Shown here piece after piece: positions 53,094 through 61,157 of a DNA stretch of 64,000 bases. Origin of the DNA: Rubripirellula amarantea (GTDB lineage: Bacteria > Planctomycetota > Planctomycetia > Pirellulales > Pirellulaceae); NCBI RefSeq assembly GCF_007859865.1, contig NZ_SJPI01000002.1:1012721-1076720 (forward strand). The letters are read 5' to 3'. Position 1 is the first letter of the stretch; each line of letters starts with the position of its first letter. Made by a program: the position numbers and the translations under genes. The notes under the pieces were generated by a model that worked only from the letters and a program-made list of their open reading frames with translations, did no database searches and was not told the DNA's origin.

Positions 53094-55088
53094 ATGGCAC
53101 AAAATCGGAATCGGAAGTCTATGAAAACGCTACAACAAGCTGGAATTCACGTACCACTCTTGGTTTCGCACGACCTCGAGTTGGCCGAAGAGTGGCATCC
53201 AACGCTGAACGAGTCGCTCAGCCTAGATCAGCTTCCGTCCAATAGCAGCTACCGAGTTTGGTGGCGTTGCAAAAAAGACTCTCGTCACGAATGGCAAGCA
53301 CAAGTTCGAGCCAGAGTCTATGAGGGCCACGGTTGCCCGTATTGCTCAGGACGCCGAGTTGTTGTCGAAGACTCGATTGAAACGCTACATCCTGAAGTGG
53401 CTAGTGAGTTTCATCCGGACAAGAACGAAGAGTTGAAGCCAAGTGAACTTGCGCCTCAATCGAATAAAAAGGTATGGTGGCAATGCAGAGTCAACAGTCA
53501 TCATGAGTGGCAGGCGACGGTTGCAGGTCGAGCCATTGGGTCTAGTGGTTGCCCTGAATGCAGACGACTGCAAATGTCCGTGGCAGCTAAATCTCCCGAC
53601 GTCGCCGCCGAGTGGCATCCAACCAAGAATGGAGACTTATTACCCGAGAGTGTTCCCAACCGTAGCGAGAAGTCCGTTTGGTGGCAGTGTCAGAAAGATG
53701 CCGCTCATGAATGGACCGCAATGGTCAAGACGCGAACAGATGGCCGAAAGAACTGCCCATTTTGCCAAGGAAAGTCAAGTAAAAATCGAAAACGCAGTTC
53801 ATCGAAGCCTGGTTCTCCTAGACTGCGCCGAGGCAAACTACCGGTTAGCAAATCACATCCTGATTTACTTGCATTTTGGCATGCAGAGAAAAACGTCGAC
53901 TTCGATCCCGATCGAATTTCTCAAGGGTCAGAATTGGTTGTCTGGTGGCAATGTCCTGATGAACCAGCGCACGAGTGGCAATCGTCTGTAAAGAATCAAG
54001 TTCGCCGAAAACATCCTCGCCCAGAATGTGCTCCTGATACATCTGGAAGGCCAAGCAAAATTTCGTTTGAAAAATCCGTTGCCGCAAGATACCCCGAGCT
54101 AATGGTGGAGTGGCATCCGACGAAGAACGAGACAATGGACCCAAAGCGCTTGGGGCCTGGCAGCGGAAAGAAAGTATGGTGGCAATGCAGAGAAGACCAC
54201 GAACATGTCTGGTCGGCTTACGTCTGGCAACGAACGAAAGGATCGGGTTGCCCTTATTGCAGTGGACATTTAGCGGATTCTAAAACGTGCCTTGCAACTG
54301 TTGAACCTGAGATTGCAAAGTCCTGGCACGCGACCAAGAACGTTCCGGACACTCCTTTCGATGTCCGACGACAGAGCGCTAAGAAGTTCTGGTGGCAATG
54401 CGACGTCAATCCTGATCATGTTTGGTCAGAGTCCGTTCAGAATCGCGTTAATCGGCGCACTTGCCCACAGTGCAACCGAATTGCGAGAGACACGCTGATT
54501 CAGGAAGCCTTGAGCGAGTCAGTCGCCGGCAATGTGACTTACCTTGAAACATTTGAAGAGTCAGTCGCCAGCTTGTCGAAGTTGGTGTTCGTCCAAATCG
54601 CCGATGAAGACTCACAGCAGGCTCTCTACCGACTGATTCACGCGGGATTGATTGCTTCAATGGAAACGTATCTGTCAGATTCTTTCATTAACACTGTCGT
54701 TCCCTCGAAAGAACTGCGGAACTCGGTGATGCTGACAACGCCGGCTTTCAAGGAAAAGAAGTACAGCATCGCGGAAATCGTCGACTGGGACATCAACGCC
54801 ACGAACAACGTCAAAAAGTATCTTTTGGATGTAATCTATCACAACCTTTTCGTGGTGCAAAAGATGTTTGAGACCGTTCTGCGAGTACAGTTCCCAAGTG
54901 AAGAAGACCTTCGCGTTTTGCAAAAATCAATTGACAAACGCCATCATATCGTGCATCGAAATGGGCGAAATAAGAAAGGTGTCACACTGTCACTCGACGT
55001 CGCTGATCTCAATTCGACGGTCAAATGCGTCAGGCAGTTTGTTTTGGGTATCGACAAGCAGATGCGACAGGCTCCTTGGCGAAACTAA
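53094..55088 (+). CDS. Multi-zinc-ribbon (DUF4379-like) protein with C-terminal HEPN-like domain
   Basis: This protein of about 664 residues has six repeated units of about 65-85 residues over the first 465. Each contains a WHPTKN-type element, WWxC, HEW/HVW and a closing CPxC, as in DUF4379 probable zinc-ribbon proteins. The fourth unit is degenerate: its CPxC pair reads RPEC, losing one Cys. The C-terminal 190 residues are helical and contain DKRHHIVHRNGR, an R-x4-H motif (Arg near 616, His near 621) typical of HEPN ribonucleases and RNA-binding helical bundles. I infer a nucleic-acid-targeting effector. Start may be 53094 or the better-spaced ATG at 53121 (GGAAG upstream). A toxin-antitoxin pair follows 67 bp downstream. 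Confidence 0.8.
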   Translation: MAQNRNRKSMKTLQQAGIHVPLLVSHDLELAEEWHPTLNESLSLDQLPSNSSYRVWWRCKKDSRHEWQAQVRARVYEGHGCPYCSGRRVVVEDSIETLHPEVASEFHPDKNEELKPSELAPQSNKKVWWQCRVNSHHEWQATVAGRAIGSSGCPECRRLQMSVAAKSPDVAAEWHPTKNGDLLPESVPNRSEKSVWWQCQKDAAHEWTAMVKTRTDGRKNCPFCQGKSSKNRKRSSSKPGSPRLRRGKLPVSKSHPDLLAFWHAEKNVDFDPDRISQGSELVVWWQCPDEPAHEWQSSVKNQVRRKHPRPECAPDTSGRPSKISFEKSVAARYPELMVEWHPTKNETMDPKRLGPGSGKKVWWQCREDHEHVWSAYVWQRTKGSGCPYCSGHLADSKTCLATVEPEIAKSWHATKNVPDTPFDVRRQSAKKFWWQCDVNPDHVWSESVQNRVNRRTCPQCNRIARDTLIQEALSESVAGNVTYLETFEESVASLSKLVFVQIADEDSQQALYRLIHAGLIASMETYLSDSFINTVVPSKELRNSVMLTTPAFKEKKYSIAEIVDWDINATNNVKKYLLDVIYHNLFVVQKMFETVLRVQFPSEEDLRVLQKSIDKRHHIVHRNGRNKKGVTLSLDVADLNSTVKCVRQFVLGIDKQMRQAPWRN

Positions 55089-55155
55089 GTTCTGTGGCAC
55101 AGACACGCAAGAATACTGACTTGCAATGTGGCAGACGACAGATGAAAATAGAGTC

Positions 55156-55476
55156 ATGGAAAACTTAAGTCAAATCGAAGCTGCGGCAGCCTCTTTGCCT
55201 CCCGAGCAACAGCGAGAGTTGCTGGTTTGGTTGACGCAACGTGTCGGCGAACATCGTGCTTCGACGAAGTCTCAGAGTGTTCTTGATGCCCCTGAGTCCA
55301 ACGTTGGGCAGGTGCTTTCGCATGACGAGGCCAACAGTGACCTGCTTGATGAAATGCTGGAGAATCGTACAACGTGGGCCGCTGAGCTAGAAGCTGAAGC
55401 CAACGCTGCTGCGTGCGGTGATGCCGCCGTAACACCCCAGGAGTACTGGGATGACTCACGTGCCGACCGGTTCTAG
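55156..55476 (+). CDS. Probable antitoxin of a PIN-type toxin-antitoxin pair
   Basis: This acidic protein of about 106 residues starts MENLSQIEAAAASLPPEQQRELLVWL, a helical DNA-binding-like or scaffold segment found in VapB-type/DUF2281-like antitoxins, and ends with a polar tail (AVTPQEYWDDSRADRF) that could wrap into the toxin active site. The PIN gene begins 2 bp after its stop codon. I start at 55156 (an ATG at 55126 is in frame). Family assignment rests mainly on context. Confidence 0.65.
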   Translation: MENLSQIEAAAASLPPEQQRELLVWLTQRVGEHRASTKSQSVLDAPESNVGQVLSHDEANSDLLDEMLENRTTWAAELEAEANAAACGDAAVTPQEYWDDSRADRF

Positions 55477-55478
55477 CG

Positions 55479-55928
55479 ATGACCAGTGCAATCTACTGGG
55501 ATACGTCAGCGCTGCTGAAGCTGTACGCGCCTGAATCGGATTCGGGTGACTACCGCCGACTTCTGATCTCCAGACCAGAACGAATCGCGGTTAGCACGCT
55601 GCATTTTGTCGAACTGTATTACGCGCTCGTAGCGAAAGAAAAGCGAAATGAGATTCAGGTGGGTGCAGCGAAGTCTCTTTTCCAGTCCTTCATGCGGCAT
55701 GCCGACGAGCAACGCTATATCTCGATTGCGATTGATGCCAAAGCGACAACGTTTTCTTGCCAAGTTCTAGACCGATGCGTGGGGATCACGTCTCCAGTTC
55801 CATTACGTTCGCTGGAAGGTCTGCATCTAGGTGCAATGAACTCGGCAGGAATAACACTGCTCGTCACGGCTGACGTGAGAATGAAGCGGGCCGCGCAGAC
55901 GGTTTCGCTCACAACGATTGAACCTTAG
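55479..55928 (+). CDS. VapC-like PIN-domain ribonuclease toxin
   Basis: This 149-residue protein has the PIN-domain pattern of acidic residues: YWDTSALLKLYAPE at the start (first Asp), a middle Glu in LHFVELYYALV, and SLEGLHLGAMNSAGITLLVTADVRMKRAAQ near the end, where TADVRM carries the last Asp. VapC toxins cut tRNA or other RNA and are held in check by the adjacent antitoxin. The gene begins 2 bp after the antitoxin stop. It overlaps nothing functional downstream; the GNAT gene starts 37 bp later. Confidence 0.82.
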   Translation: MTSAIYWDTSALLKLYAPESDSGDYRRLLISRPERIAVSTLHFVELYYALVAKEKRNEIQVGAAKSLFQSFMRHADEQRYISIAIDAKATTFSCQVLDRCVGITSPVPLRSLEGLHLGAMNSAGITLLVTADVRMKRAAQTVSLTTIEP

Positions 55929-55965
55929 GGCTGCTTCGCCGCAACTCGTAAAGCACCCGCCAACC

Positions 55966-56526
55966 ATGACACAAGCGGAAGTGAAGATTCGCAACGCCAA
56001 CGAGCAGGATCGTGATTCGATTCTTGCGGTCCACATGGATGCATTTGGCGAAGGCGATGGGGAAGTGATCGCCAAGCTCGTCGATGAGATGCTCGATGAC
56101 GCTTCCGGCGAGCCAATGCTGTCGCTGATCGCTGAATCGGATGGCGAACTCGTCGGGCATCTTCTTTTTACGTCCGCGAGCATCGAACCGGACCCTGGCC
56201 AAGTCAGTGCAAGGATTCTCGCACCGCTGGCGATAGTGCAAAATCGACAACGTCAGGGGATTGGCGGTCGCTTGATCGAATCCGGGTTACGCCAATTGGA
56301 AGAATGTGGCGTCGACCTCGTCTTTGTTCTTGGCTATCCCGACTACTACTCGCGATTCGGGTTCCAGCCCGCAGGCGTCCAGGGTCTCCAGGCAACCTAC
56401 CCAATCCCACCTCGAAACGCAGACGCGTGGATGGTGACGGAGCTGACGCCCAGAATGATCGAAAACTGCAAGGGAACCGTCCGCTGCTCCAAAGCTTTAG
56501 ACCATCCGAAATATTGGGCTGAGTGA
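55966..56526 (+). CDS. GNAT-family N-acetyltransferase
   Basis: This protein of about 186 residues has the acetyl-CoA-binding pattern LAPLAIVQNRQRQGIGGRLIESGLRQLEECG and, later, VLGYPDYYSRFGFQPAG, typical of YhbS-like members. GNAT enzymes acetylate amines on small molecules or proteins. The start at 55966 (MTQAEVKIRNANEQDRDS) agrees with the family; the frame extends upstream to 55918 without resemblance. The substrate cannot be predicted. It lies directly upstream of the decayed copy of the DoxX/MarR promoter. Confidence 0.85.
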   Translation: MTQAEVKIRNANEQDRDSILAVHMDAFGEGDGEVIAKLVDEMLDDASGEPMLSLIAESDGELVGHLLFTSASIEPDPGQVSARILAPLAIVQNRQRQGIGGRLIESGLRQLEECGVDLVFVLGYPDYYSRFGFQPAGVQGLQATYPIPPRNADAWMVTELTPRMIENCKGTVRCSKALDHPKYWAE

Positions 56527-56555
56527 TCCGGCGTCTGTTTTTTCCACCCTCAGCA

Positions 56556-56590
56556 TTGACTCGCCGATCTATACCTGCAAAACACAGCTA
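56556..56590 (+). promoter_or_regulatory. Degenerate copy of the MarR-operator promoter, third operon copy
   Basis: The -35 TTGACT (56556-56561) and the 16-bp spacer length match the promoters at 32507 and 58652. However, the -10 hexamer reads CAAAAC instead of TACAAT/TACTAT, and the palindrome is broken (TACCTGCAAAACACAGCTA, 56572-56590). Only the right arm, CAGCTA, remains intact. Both promoter strength and operator function have probably been lost. Confidence 0.7.
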
Positions 56591-56619
56591 CATCCCCGTC
56601 CGTGGCTGAATCGAGTGAT

Positions 56620-57285
56620 ATGCCCACTTTAGAAAAACGCAGCGTTCGACTCCCGCGACTCGCCTTCGTTGTGCGGATACTCTTCGCATTATTCCTTGTC
56701 GGCACCGGGATCATGACGATGGGTTTTGGCGTGATTGGGTATCCAGTGGGCGATCCGCCGAGTGAACTCGATCAATTCATGCTCATGCTTGAGAAAACTG
56801 GCTACCTAATCTTTTGGGTTGGCTTGCTCAAAACGGTCGCTGGCTGGCTGATGTTATTCCCGCGGACAATGCCACTCGCGATCCTGGTGGCGCTGCCCTA
56901 TGCGTTCAATATCTTGTTGTACGTGATCTTCTTTGCTCAGCAACACTATGTCGTCGGGATTCCCGACTTCGCAGCGTGTGCACTACTAATTTGCTGCTAT
57001 TTTGAGTGGTATCGTCCGATCTTTGCGGAGCCGACGCCCGTATCGTCTCACGATTTGCATGGAGACGAACATCCACTTCTACTCAGAACCTCGCCTGGAT
57101 TTGCAATAGGGCGCGTTGCCTTGTTGATTCGTTCGGGACTGGCTGCGGTCCTGAAGAGTGCCGGTTCGCCGTTTTCGCTAGAGGAAAAAATTGTCGATGA
57201 ACACAACACTACGCTGCCTGATGACGGTCGCCTTCTTTTCGGCACTGCCGTCCTCACTATTGGCAAAGCCGATCCAGCCACTTGA
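56620..57285 (+). CDS. DoxX-like protein fused to a truncated MarR start, copy 3 (decayed)
   Basis: Residues 1-153 are a near match to the DoxX-like proteins at 32617 and 58717 (RLAFVVRILFALFLVGTGIMTM, FAACALLICCYFEWY). The original stop and the MarR start codon are mutated (GAACATGCAG... becomes GAACATCCAC...), and a one-base deletion in the next 25 bp joins the frames. The protein therefore runs on into MarR helix 1 (SPGFAIGRVALLIRSGLAAVLKSAGSPFSLEE). It then leaves MarR homology at KIVDEHN and ends within the next gene. The regulator's DNA-binding domain and the hydrolase gene are gone. The DoxX part may still be functional if transcribed. Confidence 0.75.
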   Translation: MPTLEKRSVRLPRLAFVVRILFALFLVGTGIMTMGFGVIGYPVGDPPSELDQFMLMLEKTGYLIFWVGLLKTVAGWLMLFPRTMPLAILVALPYAFNILLYVIFFAQQHYVVGIPDFAACALLICCYFEWYRPIFAEPTPVSSHDLHGDEHPLLLRTSPGFAIGRVALLIRSGLAAVLKSAGSPFSLEEKIVDEHNTTLPDDGRLLFGTAVLTIGKADPAT

Positions 57286-58561
57286 GGAACTTAAAGTCAC
57301 CGAAGACCGTTTTGCCACCGTAGAGGTGCTGACCGATCAGGGCGAGTTTGAATACCACCTCGACAACACTGGCGAGCGAGATGTGTCGAACGCGTTGCAA
57401 GAAGTCTTTGACCGGACCGCGGCGCTGGGTGATGTGTCGGCGGAGTTCGTTTTCCTGCCTGGTGTTTACTCCATCGACGCACCGATCACGGTGAAGATGG
57501 TTTGCTTGAAGCTCAAAGGAACCGCTCACGGCGGGCTCGATATCTTTGGGATGAACCTGAAGAGTGGCACGATCTTTCGCTTCGGCAAGAATACCGGTCC
57601 GAACTGCATCACGTTCCGTCGAGCCTCACACTCGAAGTCGTTTCCTTCCGGCGAGTCCCCGTGGGATCACTTCGATTCCAAGGTCGAGGTGGAGGGCATG
57701 ACTTTTGTGGGCTACAACAACACAGACGTTGACACTGCCAATGGGTACAGCCGATTTCGGGGCGATGAACCCAACTTCCGCGGTCTCAACTGGTATCCCT
57801 CCAAGGGAAGGTACAAGGATGCGGAGAAGGAAGGCCAGCGAGCTCTCTTCTTCCCCAAGGGTCCCGGCAAGAATGAAATGCTGCGGGTCAACAGTTGCGT
57901 CTTCACCGATCTCTATTCAGGAATCGAAACCGAGTACTGCGATGTGTGCTTCATCACCGATAGCTGGTTTGCGCAGATGGTCTATGGAATCCGAATGCAG
58001 GGGCACAACCCGATCTGCATGATCAAGAATAACTGCTTTGCCGATCTGGAAACGGGGATCACGCTAGGTGAAGTGACCTCTTCCGGATTGAACGATAACG
58101 GATTTGCCTATGTCAGCAAGTGTTTCGTGATCAAGGACGCCCAGCAGACCACGATCAACAACAATACGTTGCTGAACTGGAAGCTTTCGACGGGCGCAGC
58201 CGCTTTCGGAGGCTTCGTCCATGTTGGATCGTCGCAGAACCTTGTGATGACGGGAAACACCATCAAGCAAGAACTTGATTCGCGAACGAAGACTCGAACC
58301 GTCGACGAGCAACCCAACGGCCGCGCCTTCATCAACATCGAGAATGCTCGCAATCTGGTCTTCTCCCACAACGCCGTCGATACCATCCAGACCCAAACGG
58401 TTGTCAAACTTCACAACGTGTCAAATTCAGTGATCACGGACAACATCATCACGTTCGCAGACGGCGGAAACGCGGTCGCTCAAACCGGCACAAGCGAAGG
58501 CAATTTCTATCGCCCGCTGAACCCCGCTGACTCAGCACCTTTTGATTCGTTCAAGGAGTAG
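57197..58561 (+). CDS. Secreted right-handed beta-helix protein
   Basis: This protein of about 454 residues has a signal peptide (MNTTLRCLMTVAFFSALPSSLLA) and a parallel beta-helix body. The first coil region is of the pectate-lyase-3 type (FLPGVYSIDAPITVKMVCLKLKGTAHGG), followed by many Asn-rich turns (VNSCVFTDLYSGIETEYC, IKNNCFADLETGITL, INNNTLLNWK, MTGNTIKQ, FSHNAVDT, ITDNIITFADGG). Such proteins are polysaccharide lyases, hydrolases or binding proteins; the catalytic residues are not recognisable to me. The gene occupies the place that the MBL hydrolase has in the intact operon copies and overlaps the fused DoxX/MarR frame, so it joined this site by deletion or recombination. Confidence 0.8.
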   Translation: MNTTLRCLMTVAFFSALPSSLLAKPIQPLEELKVTEDRFATVEVLTDQGEFEYHLDNTGERDVSNALQEVFDRTAALGDVSAEFVFLPGVYSIDAPITVKMVCLKLKGTAHGGLDIFGMNLKSGTIFRFGKNTGPNCITFRRASHSKSFPSGESPWDHFDSKVEVEGMTFVGYNNTDVDTANGYSRFRGDEPNFRGLNWYPSKGRYKDAEKEGQRALFFPKGPGKNEMLRVNSCVFTDLYSGIETEYCDVCFITDSWFAQMVYGIRMQGHNPICMIKNNCFADLETGITLGEVTSSGLNDNGFAYVSKCFVIKDAQQTTINNNTLLNWKLSTGAAAFGGFVHVGSSQNLVMTGNTIKQELDSRTKTRTVDEQPNGRAFINIENARNLVFSHNAVDTIQTQTVVKLHNVSNSVITDNIITFADGGNAVAQTGTSEGNFYRPLNPADSAPFDSFKE

Positions 58562-58651
58562 CTGCACTCTCGTGTTTGTTGCCCGCCAATTTTGACGCGA
58601 AATCGAAATACGCGATTGTGTGATTCGGCGAATGTTTCTTCTTCGTAAGCA

Positions 58652-58686
58652 TTGACTCACCGACTTATAGCTGTACTATACAGCTA
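58652..58686 (+). promoter_or_regulatory. Promoter with MarR-type palindromic operator, second operon copy
   Basis: TTGACT (58652-58657), a 16-bp spacer and TACTAT (58674-58679) form the promoter. The -10 lies in the perfect palindrome TAGCTGTACTATACAGCTA (58668-58686). The arms are identical to those at 32523-32541, while the 3-bp centre (CTA instead of CAA) and surrounding bases differ. Conservation of the arms between the two operons supports a true operator. Confidence 0.8.
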
Positions 58687-58716
58687 CAGGCCTCGTCCGC
58701 GACTGAATCGAGTGAT

Positions 58717-59196
58717 ATGCCCTCTTTAGAAAAACGCAGCGTTCGACTCCCGCGTCTGGCCTTCGTCGTGCGGATACTCTTTGCGTTGTTCCTTGTCGGA
58801 ACCGGGATCATGACGATGGGTTTCGGCATGAATGGGTACCCGGTGGGCGATCCGCCAACTGAGCTCGATCAATTCATGCTCGCGCTTGAGAAAACTGGCT
58901 ACCTGATTTTTTGGGTTGGCTTTCTCAAGACGGTCGCTGGCGGACTGATGTTCTTCCCTCGGACAACGCCACTCGCGATCCTGATGGCACTGCCCTATGC
59001 GTTCAATATCTTGCTGTACGTCATCTTCTTTGCACATCAATACCTCGTCATCGGGATTCCCGATTTCGCAGCCTGTGCTCTGCTGATTTACTGCTACTTT
59101 GATTGGTATCGCCCGATCTTTGCTGGGCCCCAAGACTCTGCGGAAACACTGTCCGTCTCGATTCAGGATTCACACGGAGGCGAACATGCAGTTTGA
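58717..59196 (+). CDS. DoxX-like four-helix membrane protein, copy 2
   Basis: This 159-residue protein is very similar to the copies at 32617 and 56620, with the same four membrane helices and the motif YPVGDPPTELDQFMLALEKTGYLIFWVGFLKTVAGGLMF. It is the first gene of an intact operon: MarR starts 11 bp before its stop, and the MBL hydrolase overlaps MarR by 4 bp. The likely role is a membrane redox or substrate-handling partner induced by the MarR ligand. The start (MPSLEKRSVRLPRL) is shared with copy 3. Confidence 0.83.
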   Translation: MPSLEKRSVRLPRLAFVVRILFALFLVGTGIMTMGFGMNGYPVGDPPTELDQFMLALEKTGYLIFWVGFLKTVAGGLMFFPRTTPLAILMALPYAFNILLYVIFFAHQYLVIGIPDFAACALLIYCYFDWYRPIFAGPQDSAETLSVSIQDSHGGEHAV

Positions 59197-59647
59197 CTCG
59201 GAATCCTCGCCCGGATTCGCGATCGGGCGTGTTGCCTATCTGATCCGTTCGGAAATGGCTTCGGTGCTGAAGAGTGCTGGTTGGCCGTTTTCACCCGAGG
59301 AAACGCAGACGCTGATCACTTTGTCGGATGCCGGCCAGTCGCTGCGCATGAATGAGTTGGCGTCGCTGATGATTCGTGATCCAACGACGGTCAAACGCCA
59401 GTTGGATCGACTCGTCGACCAGAAGTTTGTTGAGCGGAGCGTATCGAATGAAGACGCTCGTATCGTGATGGTCGGATTGACTCGCCGCGGCGAGCAAAAA
59501 CTTCAAACCGTCCTTCCGCTGTTAGACGACTTGCGAAAGACCACGCTCAAGGGCATCTCGAAGTCGGAGCTGGAAGCGACGCAAAACGTTCTGCGAAAGA
59601 TGCAGAAAAACGTAACCAAACACATTTCCAAAGGAATAGTCTTATGA
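59186..59647 (+). CDS. MarR-family transcriptional regulator, copy 2
   Basis: This 153-residue regulator is closely similar to copy 1 over its length, including identical recognition-helix residues (MNELASLMIRDPTTVKRQLDRLVD). Identical recognition sequences and identical operator arms in the two operons imply that the two regulators cross-recognise each other's promoters. Its start has the same GGAGGCGAAC-ATG site and overlaps the DoxX-like gene by 11 bp. Its stop overlaps the hydrolase start (ATGA at 59644-59647). The C-terminal tail differs from copy 1. Confidence 0.88.
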   Translation: MQFDSESSPGFAIGRVAYLIRSEMASVLKSAGWPFSPEETQTLITLSDAGQSLRMNELASLMIRDPTTVKRQLDRLVDQKFVERSVSNEDARIVMVGLTRRGEQKLQTVLPLLDDLRKTTLKGISKSELEATQNVLRKMQKNVTKHISKGIVL

Positions 59648-60993
59648 ACAAGATCATCTTCTCTCTCTGCCTTGTCCTGTCCGGTGTCAGCGTCGGCGTT
59701 GCTCAGGAAGGGACCAACGCAACTCAGCGGCTGCGAAACCAGGGCGTCCAATTCCAAGAGCAAGTCGTCAAAGTCGCCGACAACGTCCACGTCGCTGTCG
59801 GCTTCAGCCCCGCCAACGTTTCAATGATCGTTGGTGAGGATGGCGTTGTCATTGTCGATACGGGTATGACCCGAGACGACGCCGACCGTATCGTGGCGGA
59901 GTTTCGCAAGATCACCGACAAACCGGTCAAGGCGATCATCTTTACGCACTCACATGGTGATCATACCGGCGGCGTGACTTCGTTTCTTGGAACAGAGCGA
60001 CCGCAAATCTGGGCTCACAACAACTTTGGAAGCGAATACCGTCCATTGACGGATGCCGGTGTTACGTTTCAATCAGTTCGAGCAGCAAGGCAAGCTGGAT
60101 TCAAGTTGCCACCGGAGCAACGGATCAACAACGGCGTCGCCCCGGTTCGATACCCCAAGAGCGGCGGCCACGCATTCGCGTCAGGTGCGGAGTCGAAACC
60201 GTCACATCTACTCGAAGGAGAGCGGCAGACGATCAAAGTGGCCGGAGTTGAACTTGAACTCGTGTCAGCTCCCGGTGAGACCAACGACGAACTGTTCGTC
60301 TGGTATCCGGCTGGCAAAGTACTCTTCGCTGGCGACAATTTCTACCGATCGTTTCCAAACTTGTACGCAATCCGAGGAACTCCCAACCGCAGCGTTCGCC
60401 TGTGGGCCGACAGCCTCAATAAAATGTCTGCCAACAATGCGGTTGCCTTGGTCGGTGGCCACACCAAGCCGATTATCGGAGCGGGCGAAGTCAAACAAGT
60501 CCTCGGCGATTACCGTGATGCCGTTCAGTTCATCCACGACAAAACCGTCGAGGGAATGAACAAGGGAATGACGCCGGATGAGTTGGTTGAGTACGTGCAG
60601 CTTCCTGAACACCTCGCCAGCAAAGACTATTTGCAACCGTTCTACGGGCATCCCGAATGGGGCGTGCGGACCGTCTTCAGCCAATACTTTGGCTGGTTCG
60701 ACGGCAACCCATCCAATCTGTTTCGCCTAACGCTGAAATCAGAAGCAGAGCATCTTGCCAAGTTGGCGGGTGGAAAAGAGAAACTGCTCTCTGCGGCCAA
60801 AGACGCGCTCCTTAACGATGACAACCAATGGGCCGCGCAGCTTGCAGACCATCTATTGGCCCTCGACAGGAACGACCGCGATGCAAAACAAATCAAAGCC
60901 GATGCTTTGACGAAGTTGGCTCGCAACATGGTCAACGCAACCGCTCGCAACTACTACCTCACCGTTGCCCGCGAGCTACGGGAAGGGAAGTGA
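59644..60993 (+). CDS. Secreted metallo-beta-lactamase-fold hydrolase, alkylsulfatase-like, copy 2
   Basis: This 449-residue protein has a signal peptide (MNKIIFSLCLVLSGVSVGVAQ), the metal motif IFTHSHGDHTGGVTSF, later ligands in VLFAGDNFYRSFPNLYAIRGTPNRS and VALVGGHTKP, and the alkyl-sulfatase dimerisation domain (LQPFYGHPEWGVRTVFSQYFGWFDGNPSNLFRL). It is a paralogue of the enzyme at 33625, with moderate divergence in the middle, so the two may differ in substrate. The 4-bp overlap with MarR ties its translation to the regulator, unlike the 110-bp gap in copy 1. Confidence 0.87.
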   Translation: MNKIIFSLCLVLSGVSVGVAQEGTNATQRLRNQGVQFQEQVVKVADNVHVAVGFSPANVSMIVGEDGVVIVDTGMTRDDADRIVAEFRKITDKPVKAIIFTHSHGDHTGGVTSFLGTERPQIWAHNNFGSEYRPLTDAGVTFQSVRAARQAGFKLPPEQRINNGVAPVRYPKSGGHAFASGAESKPSHLLEGERQTIKVAGVELELVSAPGETNDELFVWYPAGKVLFAGDNFYRSFPNLYAIRGTPNRSVRLWADSLNKMSANNAVALVGGHTKPIIGAGEVKQVLGDYRDAVQFIHDKTVEGMNKGMTPDELVEYVQLPEHLASKDYLQPFYGHPEWGVRTVFSQYFGWFDGNPSNLFRLTLKSEAEHLAKLAGGKEKLLSAAKDALLNDDNQWAAQLADHLLALDRNDRDAKQIKADALTKLARNMVNATARNYYLTVARELREGK

Positions 60994-61157
60994 GCCGCTC
61001 GGCACCATTGCGGCGTCCGACCTGCGGGGCAATTCAGTCAATGCATCTTTCGCCAGTAGCCGCCTACGATGTGCGGGTACTCGCGGGGAGTGACGTCGTC
61101 GTTCGGCTGCGATAAGGGCCTCGTGAAGATCAAGCCATTCAATCACAAAGGACGAAC

